A DNA stretch of 64,000 bases, taken from the NCBI RefSeq assembly GCF_918797505.1, contig NC_092794.1, positions 1,178,001 through 1,242,000 of the forward strand, in the 5' to 3' direction. Positions within the stretch are counted from its first letter, which is position 1. Every line of letters begins with the position of its first letter. The position numbers and the translations under genes were made by a program. This document shows positions 55,241 through 64,000 of this stretch, one piece after another. The notes below the pieces were generated by a model that had not been told where the DNA came from, searched no databases, and saw only the letters and a program-made list of their open reading frames with translations. This DNA is from Bemisia tabaci (taxonomy: Eukaryota > Arthropoda > Insecta > Hemiptera > Aleyrodidae).

Positions 55241-56759
55241 ATTTTTATGCATTTTTTTCCAACTTTGGACCCAAAATAGGCTTAAACTCGCGCAGTTGAT
55301 GAAGTAATTGAAATAAAAGGTAACAGCATGAAGGAGGAAAGCCGATTGTCACAATGGTACATGAATTGGACCTCAAATTCAATACAAATAGCTGTAAGAA
55401 GCTTTTTCAAAGTAAATATCTGAGGTGATGGTAGAGCCAAGTTTCTATCTTTAAAATACAACTTAAAAAGAAATTTAGCACAAATTATTTGTGTAAATGA
55501 ACAGAACATCAAAAAAGTAGGAGATGTTACGTTTGTCATGAGAATAAAAATGCACCTTTTTAGAAAAATACAGGGTGTCTCAGATCACCTTTTATAGTGC
55601 TAGTGCTATTTATTAAGTTATTATAGGTTGAACGAAGTCGGATAGGGCAGAAATGAAAGGGAATTTGACCCCAAGGAATCTCAATTTCATCCTCCCGAAG
55701 CCCCTACTGCCCGCCTTGGTAGGTAAAATGGGGGCTCCACCTTTAAAAGTGGGGGTGCAGATGCGGTGCCCGTCAAAATTTTGAAATCATCCCATCCAAC
55801 TCAGACGGCACATAAAATTTTAACCTAGACAATCACCAAAAAATCCAAAATTGGCCAAATACGCTGCCCAGATTATTTCCTCCGCATTTTTCACAGTACA
55901 TGAATATATTTCATAATAACATGATGAAAAAATCATGGCAAAGTAATTTTTGCAGGCATCAATAGATAGCAACAAGAAGCGGCATTCCCAATATAGGCTC
56001 CTGCGTGTGCAATATAGTAACGCCAGTATAGTAGGAGCTGCAGGATGGACTTACTAACCGTGCTGTTGAACACGAAGAAAGGTTAAAAATAGTTACGGTC
56101 AATAATTAAATTGCATTTCAATGCACATCATCAGGACAAATTTATCAACTATTTAAGAAAACAATAAGACACATTGTACCGAAGTTAACTTTAAAATTAA
56201 ACACACTTTATAAGCGAAAATAAGATGGAACGTAATAGGGCTGCTATAGTGTACCTGAATTTATAATAAGAGCTCATCAAAAACGTTAAATGTGAGATTA
56301 CTTGTTGCTAGCGCCGTGTAATGTCCTCTACGTTGCAGATGTTACACTTTTTTGACTTTGTATAACATGATGTCTGAAGTATCTAAATATATTCTGACAC
56401 TACTGGAGTGTTAAAGAAGAACATGTTCGATTGTTCATTAAACATGAACTTCTAAACTGGCCTCTACATTAAATGGCAACAAGTTTAGTAGCTTTTCTGT
56501 TGCTGATGTTACATTTTCACATGCCCTCACAATATGAAGGAAAATATCGCATATATTTGAACTTTTCTGCCCTTTGAAGGCAGTTTGAAATTGTTGAAGA
56601 ATTTAACTGTAGCTCCATGTGCTTTTAAATCTTAAAGATGCAATGTGTAGTGATAGAAATTAAGAAATTACTCTAAACCTGACCTTGAAAATCACTGGTC
56701 TAAACATGCCTTCAGAAGAACTGGCAAATCTTGTGAACCTAGGAACCTAAAAGGTTGAT

Positions 56760-57440
56760 TTTGGAGCTTGAATCTGGCCGCTCGGTGGGCCTTTAAAGTA
56801 GTTCTGCAAAGCTGCAATTTTGAAAAAGTGAATTTTTTTAAAGTATCTGTAATTTCTAAACTCAGCAGCTCTCAAGAATCCCTGAAAATGTATTTTGCAC
56901 GGTTTGAACATTCAATCTGATTTAATAACACCCAAATCCGGCTTTTTGGCGCGCATTGAGCGGAAACTTCAATCGCTCATGACTCCGGAACCGTTTGACC
57001 CCCCAGCTTTATGGACCACTCATTGGATGCAAAAATAGACGAACAATTTAAAAAACTTGTCTTGGTTTAAATAAAAAGGATCCCGCACACCTCTTATGGG
57101 AAGCTGCATGAAGAAACCTTAATTTTTTTTTATGGCATTCGATTCTCCTCAAGATGCAGATCAAAAGTTATCATTGCGCCAACTTTCTACGATGCACCGT
57201 TTTCGCAAAAAAACGGCCGATAAGATTCAATTATTCGGCGATAAAAAGCCAGAAAGACTCCTCATTTCAGCACTTGAGTGCTGTGTGTCAACAAGGAAAT
57301 CAGAGGAACTCCCGCACCGACCGGCAGTCTTATCTCGTCTGAAACTTGGGGGATAGAAGTGCTCGAGTATGAGTAATCAATGGGCAAAGTTTGAAGAAAT
57401 ACCGGGGGGGGGGGGGGGGAAGAAGCCGTTTTTGCATCAA
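56760..57440. repeat. R1-family repeat, second region
   Basis: 56760-57060 shares with 680-1232 a ccgctcggtgggcc block, gtattttgcacggtttgaac and gagcggaaacttcaat. 57000-57440 is the reverse counterpart of 230-720 and includes a G run at 57403-57419. 57150-57340 also resembles 12730-12960 in intron 1. Confidence 0.6.
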
Positions 57441-58126
57441 GCTCTTTGAAATGACTGGAAAAAGACGGTGGACATAATTTGTGAAATACGTACTTATTTA
57501 TTGACATTGCGGTACTTTGATTCAAAAATTGGCCTATTTTCCAGGCTTGATAGAGGAGCACTTTCCGAGTCTGAAACACTCACTGATGATTTTTGGAATC
57601 AATAGGGGCTCTAAGTCTTACTCAAAACGAGCACATCCCGTGAACAGTTTATCGAAGAGAGATGATCTTGGTCTCAAAATGGATCAGAGAGATGATTTGG
57701 TCTCCGGGAAGAGGGAACTACCAGCTCTCAGCTGATCTTTATAAAATTGGTCCATTCTGAAATTGACATCCATTGTTGCCACCTTGTCATACCTCAAATT
57801 TCCAATTTTTAACATTTTGAGCTGTTGCGTTATAGGGATCACAAGAATAATAACTAAACTGTTTTTCGTGAATAGAGGCCGTCCACGCTTTAAAACAAGC
57901 CCAAGTTCATCCGAAGAAAATGATTTGGAGCGGAGTTATGATTTTTCAAAATTGACGCAGCGCCCGGGGAGCCTGTATGTTCCGAGTTCCAAGATCATCC
58001 ATGCCCCAGAATCAACCACGAGTCGCAAACTGTTGCCTTTTTTAGTACCCAAAGTCATTTCTAAGGAAAATCATCCGTGGTTAGTCTAAATAAATTTAAA
58101 TGAAATCTCTTTGTCTACGCTAGGTT

Positions 58127-59957
58127 CCTTCGGGATCTCATATTGAGGTATCTCGCTGTCTCCTGCACTGTTTTAGCCAAAAATAAAAATATTCTGTAGA
58201 GTTCTTCAAAAATAAAATCGATGTTTGTATTTTTGGACCTGAAATTGGCTTAAAAAATTTTGATTGTCTTGATTCAATGAAAAAAAAAGGATATGCATAC
58301 TGCTTTCTACGTAACTGTGGATGAGAAATCGATTAAGAGAGGTTCAGTATCGCTTAGAACCTTCATGGGCTCAAAACTTGGCGGTTTCTCAAATTTGTGG
58401 GATTTTTTAGACCCATTTTCCCCTTTATTTCGGCAATAGGAAGGACGTTGTTATGGGTGTCGATTCATCACTTTATATGTAAAACTGGACGAAGAATTGA
58501 ATGGGCCTGAGTCACTGAAAAGCTTTCTAGGTTAGCATGTCACCATTTTTTATAGTGAAAACCTTTAAAAATTCATAATTACTCTGCATCTCAACCGATT
58601 TCAAGGAACTTTTGTATTTTAAATGTTCCTCTTAAATAGAGCTTTCTAATTGTGTATAGTTTTTTGGGTTGACTTTGCACTGGACAGCGATTACGCGGTT
58701 TTAATAGTCTTTGGTAAACACAAAAATTTGACTTCTTTTTCTTCTTCTAACTTTTGACTAGGGCCGTGACCCTGTTTGTCCAGCCTCTAAATTAGTAAAA
58801 TATGATGGTGATGAGAGAGATCACTTAATGGTCCTCCGGGGAAAAAAGGCAGCTCTGTGCCCATCTCAAAAAAAAAAAATCGCACAAAAGTTTGTGTTTG
58901 TAGGAATTTTCTAATGAACCGTTGAAACCGCGTGACGCCCAGTGCTGAATATACCCATTGACCTATACACCACTGGATTGCTCTATTTAAGAGTGAAATT
59001 TTACCAAAGAAGTTCATCAAATTCAAGTCAAATGCAGGGGAAATTGAATTTTTAAAGATTTTTACTTAAAATAACGGCAATGTTGCAACCTGGATGCCTA
59101 AGCTGAAAAAACAGTCTGATTCAGATGTCTGACTGTTCCTTATAAATGGAGCCCTGTTACACCATTAATTTAACGCCAGGCAGCCTTGTCAGTGGTTTTC
59201 GATTGCGTAAAACCAACTTTGAGCAGTTGTTTTTCAGAAACTGGACATTTGCCCGGGATGATCTTGTGCTCGTTACAAAGGTAAACAGCTGAACTTTAAT
59301 TTAAATTGGTTTTTTGTTCGAATTCTGTAGATTTCAGGACTGAAGTAAATTGAAAATACCTACAAACACGAAAACTGTGAAAACTGTGTAATTGCCGTCC
59401 AGTGCCAAGTCTATCCAAAAAACTATACACAATTAGAAAGCTCTATTTAAGAGGAACATTAAAAAAAAAGTTCCTTGAAATTGGTTGAGATGCAGGGTGG
59501 TTATGAATTTTTAAAGGTTTTCACTATAAAAAAGGGCAACGAGGCAACCATGAAAGCCCCTTAGTAACTTAGGACCAAGTGCATTCAATTCCTCGTTTAG
59601 TTTTACATATACAACAATGAATCGACATCCATGACAATATATATGACTTCCTATAGCCGAAATAGAGGGGAAAATGGGTCCAGAAAACCCCAAAAATTTG
59701 AAAAACCGCCAAGTTTTGGGCCCGTAGAGGTCCTAAGAGATTCGAAACCCCACTCAATCGGTTTCTCATCCATAATTGTGTAGGAGTTGGTATGCACATC
59801 CTATTTTTTCCATCAAATCAAGACGGTCAAAAGTTTTTGAGCCAATTTCAAACATCGATTTTATTTTTAAAGAGCTTTAGAGAATATTTTCATTTTTGGC
59901 TGAAACAGTGCAGGCGTCTGGGGGCGTCTCCCATTAAGAGATTCCGAAGGAAAATTT
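58127..59957. repeat. 1.8-kb foldback element, arms about 560 bp
   Basis: The outer ends are ttccttcgggatctc and gagattccgaagg. Matching inverted blocks include ctgcactgttttagcc, aacttggcggtttctc, aggaagtcat-like, aatagagctttctaattgtg and ttttttgggttgac-like. The central spacer is about 58690-59395. Arms are clearly diverged, so this is older than the palindrome at 44361-46960. No coding content. Confidence 0.78.
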
Positions 59958-60607
59958 AGCAAAATATTCAGTGTGCAAATTACCCTAATTTATCAGAAAT
60001 TTGCGCGTTCTGCAGTTCCTGGTTCTGAACTTAAAACAGATATTGCAGCACAACTAGAGTGCTCACTGAAGGAAACTTCCTAGGGATTGAAAGGTAATAC
60101 CTTTGGATTTGAGAAAGAAAATAGGTCTAATTTTTTTTGACTCCATCAGTAACTTTTTCACCCGCAAGAATCATTGTACCTAGGAACAGTCGGTAACAGT
60201 CAGGAAAGACATAGCAACGATGTAACGAGCTCTGTATAATTGCCGTAACGTTGGGATTTTTACAAAAACGACTCTTTTCCATAATCCCTCACACCCATAC
60301 ACCCACAATTCTGTACGATAATAGTTGTGGGACAATCGGATTTGTGTGTCGTTAGAATAGTGACCCAATCAAACGCCATAATAGCCACAAATCTTCCAAT
60401 CTTACCTAACAGTCTATTTTTGTGGCCATATAAATGCCTTTTATGACAAACATTCGGTTGTGGGGTCACACAGAATGGCCCCACAACCGTAGGTCATACG
60501 ATCATACATACATGCACGCGTGAAAACCCCCACGAAAAAAAAAATCTGCCAAGCTAGTTTTAGATTCTTCATCAAATACTCATGAACTCTGTGTTTTTGA
60601 CTTCTAG

Positions 60608-60739
60608 AAACCCCACATTTACCACGGAATCAAATGCAACGAGTGGACGTTTCTTGTCAGGGATCTCTTCATTGATCTACAGAAAGGGCTTGTTGCTCTT
60701 AAAATTCCAAAGAAACAGATATTTCGATCTAAATTAAGA
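60608..60739 (+). CDS. Glce: Glce/Hsepi exon 6 (residues 301-344)
   Basis: Acceptor gacttctag, donor GTAAGT, exactly 44 codons, phase 0 at both ends. The peptide KPHIYHGIKCNEWTFLVRDL then FIDLQKGL aligns with the family's D-I-Y-Y-G-I...W...TRDL-x-x-DL-x-KG block. The exons for the C-terminal alpha-helical catalytic domain (about 250 residues in the family) are not present and must lie beyond 64000. Confidence 0.92.
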
Positions 60740-60989
60740 GTAAGTTATATCTTTGTTATTCTTTCTTTTCTTTTCTTTTAAATCAAGGCATCATAAATAA
60801 TTTAAAATATTCTTGTTGTGTCTGTTTGCACGGTGTGGTTTAAACGATTTAAATAGCACTTGCATTCTACCGAAGATTTTTTGCTGAAATACTATGATAG
60901 AGTAGACCCGCTGATAGAAGAAACAAACTTCAGAATCAGTAGAATGGCCGTTTCCTTAAATATTCTCTTTTTGGGGGCCTATCTTGAGG

Positions 60990-61205
60990 TAAGATAGAGG
61001 TAAAATGCCGTAAAAGTTAATTTAGGCTGTATTTGTAGCCTGTAAATGTATACTGTACACATATTTATGTTAATGGCCTTTCCTTTAGAAGGCAATTTTT
61101 CATTTTTAGGAGCCTATCTTGCTTGGTAATATGCTGTAAAAGTTAATTTAGGCTGTATTTGTAGCCTGTAAATGTATACCGAAGACATATTTATGTATTT
61201 AAATG
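60990..61205. repeat. 126-bp tandem duplication
   Basis: gtaaaagttaatttaggctg followed by tatttgtagcctgtaaatgt occurs twice at a 126-bp offset, each copy preceded by cctatcttg. Confidence 0.85.
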
Positions 61206-62299
61206 TCAACAAGAAGCGATTCCTACATACTTCTTTATTTTCACATCCGCGGCTCCCAATTTTGGGGTATTTCAGGAATTTTTGGAGGATTTGGGTTACG
61301 AAGCTAAAATCAACTATAAGCGTAGTCTGAAACAATTTTACTTTTACAATTTTCATGCATTCAAAACGTCATAAGGTCCTCCCCTCTCCTTCATCTCCAC
61401 CTCGTCACCAACCACACAGTGTTCAACAGAAGAATAACAGCTCTACTTTTAGAAGAATTGCGAATCCTAATACTGGAAAACAAACTGAGACTTGAAACTT
61501 CGAAACAGCTTACAACACTTTAACAACGCCTGATTTTGCTTTAATCAAAATAGGTAATATCATGTAGATATTACCTATTTTATCACATACCATTGCTGGA
61601 GTCCAGAGATCTTTTTTTTATTACAATGAACCAGCACTTCATGACTATTACTAAACTTCGGAAGGGAACTGACTGAGGTTTCCTTCAAAGAGACGGAGCT
61701 ACGGAGGACTCAGAGTGATAACCTCCGTTTAATAACCCCTGTGAAACATTTAGACTCCTTTAAAGCAAAACGGCCACTCCCTGTCTCAACTTCACCTCAT
61801 GTGGAGGTAAGCAGCTCATATGAAAACTATCCATAATTCCTTTGGAATGTTAAGAACCTCCCTCTCCTCATCCACAATGACCCTGTTGACACTGCAGTAC
61901 GCTCTCGATCAGTCTGGTAGTATAGAATTTACTTTGAAGTTAATTTCATAGCATTGGTCATTTTTTGGTGCCAGGGTGGCACACTTTTTAGCTCGGTTGC
62001 AGTCAATGATGCTATATTTTTGACGTACATTGCGCTAGTTACAGGATTTTCTGTCATGATGTCCTAAGGCAAATCAATGACGTCCAAATCTTCTGTATCT
62101 TCTGAAGGATATGTTCCGTTCCCGAGGTAGAGCAAAAGTGGGAAAATTCTGCCACCTCCGGCAAAGTTCTCATATTTTGGGTCAACTTTTTTGTATTAAT
62201 GGCTGGCTTTATTCGGCGGTACGGTGCCGTCGAATAAAACGTTATTGGACGGTACCAAATCCTGATTAGAAAATTCTCCAAGTATTGCTAAGGTGACTT

Positions 62300-62480
62300 G
62301 ACGTGATGACTTTTTGACCGCTAAGCGGAAAACTTCCTACCCCTATTTGCCTCCACCGGATGACTTTTCAACTTTTAACTGGGAAACCTCATACCGCTAA
62401 TGTGCCTCCACTGGAAGACTTTTTAATCGCTAACCGGGAAACTTCCTTCCGCTAAAGTGGCTCACCGGATGAGCGAGCAA
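62300..62480. repeat. Tandem repeat, about 62-68 bp, three copies
   Basis: Units share gatgactttttgaccgctaa/ggaagactttttaatcgcta, then aaacttcct-ccgcta and cctccaccgg. Moderately diverged. Confidence 0.75.
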
Positions 62481-62621
62481 ACGCCACCTAAGGTGATCTA
62501 ATGGTAATACCTGGCTGGGACCTTTGAGACAAGAGTCTTAAATCATTTTAGAACTTCGGTAACTTCGTGGTCAAGGCTGAGGCACTGTGAGAAAAGTTTG
62601 AGACTTTTTCAAAGACAGTCA

Positions 62622-63549
62622 AAGCTACTTTTTAACCCCCCCCAAAAAATTTTTGGGGGCCCCCCTTTGGCGGGGTTACGAACCCTAACTTTTTTTTTTC
62701 AAATGGGAAGACCCCCTTTGTGATACCTCGTTCGAAAGAGCATAAAAAAAGAAAATTTTTCGCGTAAACCCGAAGTCATTATCTCAAACCGTTTCAAAAT
62801 GGCGGCCGGTCAAAGTTCAAAATGGCCGAAAATTGGCACCTCTGCTATTTGCACATGGATTTGCTTGAAACTCGGTATCTGGGGGTATTGTGGCACGAGA
62901 AAAACGAATTTGACGTTAGATTTTTTAAAAAAAAACCCTAATTTTTCAAAATGGCCGCCGGTTTAGGCTCAAAGTGGCTGAAAATTAGACAAACTCGATT
63001 TTTTGCCGATGAAATTCGGTTTCTGGGGGTATTTTGACCCGAGAAGTACGAATTCGACGTTAGATTTTTAAGCAAACCCAAAACATCGAGTTTGCCAAAT
63101 TTTCGGCCACTTTGAGCCTAAACCGGCGGCCATTTTGAAAAATTAGGGTTTTTTTAAAAATCTAACGTCAAATTCGTTTTTCTCGTGCCAAAATACCTGC
63201 AGATACCGAGTTTCAAGCAAATCCATGTGCAAATAGCAGAGGTGCCAATTTTCGGCCATTTTGAACTTTGACCGGCCGCCATTTTGAAACGGTTTGAGAT
63301 AATGACTTCGGGTTTACGCGAAAAATTTTCTTTTTTTATGCTCTTTCAAACGAGGTATCACAAAGGGGGTCTTCCTATTTGAAAAAAAAAGTTAGGGTCC
63401 GTAACCTCCCCAAAGGGTAGCCCCCAAAAATTTTGGGGGGGTCAAAAAGTAGATTTCATTGACCTAGGACTACCCCCCAAATTTCATTTTCCTAGCTGCA
63501 GCCGTAAAAAAATTAAACAGGGGTCCCGGGACTTTTGCCGCACCCTGTA
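62622..63549. mobile_element. Foldback family P, near-complete copy
   Basis: It has the same design as 16287-17113: an outer ctactttttaaccccccc arm, the tatgctctttc-aacgaggtatcacaa inverted blocks, and a long central palindrome of aaaatggcggccggtcaaag and its inverse. The right end reads ccgcaccctgta. The left arm lacks its outermost 75 bp or so. Non-coding. Confidence 0.8.
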
Positions 63550-64000
63550 TTCATGCTGTAGGCTGTAATTATCGATATTTCCTCCTTCCCCCACCCTTCT
63601 CCTCCAATAAATATTTTTTTATACTTCGTTATATAGGATGTCTCAGACCACTCGTACCAGGTCTTGTTCTCGGTTGGTCTAGGTAGTACGAAGTGGGGGA
63701 CTGCGGGGTTGAATAGGGAATTGATCCTAAGGTATCCGAATTGCATGGTCCCCTAACCCCCCATGCCCCCTGGGGGGGGTACAGACGGGGGCACAATCCC
63801 TTAAGTCGGGAGACATTGTGCCTCCCCCTTTTAACCCCCAGGGGAGGCTAGGGGGGTTTCGAGACCATGAAAATCGGATTCCTTGGGGTCGAGTACCTAG
63901 GATATCATCTTTTTCCGGAGAAGCTGCGTCATTTTTGACCAAAGGGAAATCATGGAGGGGGCCGCTGTCCCCGTCTTTAAGAGATTATTTTTGGGCGTTA

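Larger units (their letters stand above)
52652..60607 (+). other. Glce intron 5
   Basis: GTTTGT to gacttctag, 7956 bp. It contains a tandem repeat (54760-55240), a terminus-like acagggtgtctcagatcacc at 55571, an R1-type repeat (56760-57440) and a large foldback (58127-59957). Nothing identifiable was seen in 52652-54760, 55590-56760 or 57440-58127. Confidence 0.8.
60740..64000 (+). other. Glce intron 6 (runs off the window)
   Basis: Starts GTAAGT. It contains a 126-bp direct duplication, a short tandem array (62300-62480) and a foldback P copy (62622-63549). From 63630 onward, ataggatgtctcagaccac resembles the terminus at 55571 and may begin another element. No C-terminal Glce exon was found. 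Confidence 0.7.

Noticed and set aside
54635..55299. 93-, 133- and 77-codon frames
   Set aside because: They follow a degenerate 125-bp tandem repeat and have no domain or splice support.

Overview
This window is animal nuclear DNA, almost certainly from an insect. It has spliced genes with very long introns, an interstitial TTAGG array (the common insect telomere unit), Jockey-type and R2-like non-LTR retrotransposons, a mariner, a Helitron helicase and many hAT-like MITEs. The repeat style resembles hemipteran genomes, but I cannot place the species from sequence alone.

Only two ordinary host genes can be supported. On the minus strand, 5242-5647 is the first coding exon of a GPALPP1-like protein; the rest lies beyond the left edge. 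On the plus strand, six exons between 12126 and 60739 encode the N-terminal and central parts of heparan sulfate D-glucuronyl C5-epimerase (Glce/Hsepi), and the gene continues past the right edge. Reading phase is kept across all five junctions: the exons join into about 344 codons starting with a type II Golgi signal anchor. The two genes are divergent, with start codons about 6.5 kb apart. Nearly everything from 12 to 64 kb is therefore Glce intron, and intron 2 alone is 27.5 kb.

Layout. 1-4.1 kb: foldback repeats, two oppositely oriented hAT MITEs and a long-TIR element. 4.1-5.7 kb: GPALPP1 exon. 5.8-11.9 kb: a MITE followed by a deeply nested stack of hAT-like MITEs, whose insertion order can be read from exact 8-bp target duplications. 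12.1-13.8 kb: Glce exons 1-2. 13.8-41.3 kb (intron 2): short tandem arrays, three Jockey-like elements (5'-truncated copy, gag-only copy, near full-length copy), a Helitron remnant, a 175-bp satellite with higher-order structure, a cysteine-rich broken ORF, a Jockey/R2 chimeric ORF, a broken R2-like element, an inverted-duplicated mariner, and a MITE inserted in a CTTA microsatellite. 41.5-49.3 kb (intron 3): a 4.7-kb element built around a 2.6-kb palindrome. 49.3-60.7 kb: Glce exons 4-6 with repeat-bearing introns. 60.7-64 kb: intron 6 with another foldback element.

I found no credible new enzymatic system. The unusual content is structural: nested insertions with intact target duplications, repeated formation of large inverted duplications by several unrelated element families, and chimeric or gag-only retroelements.
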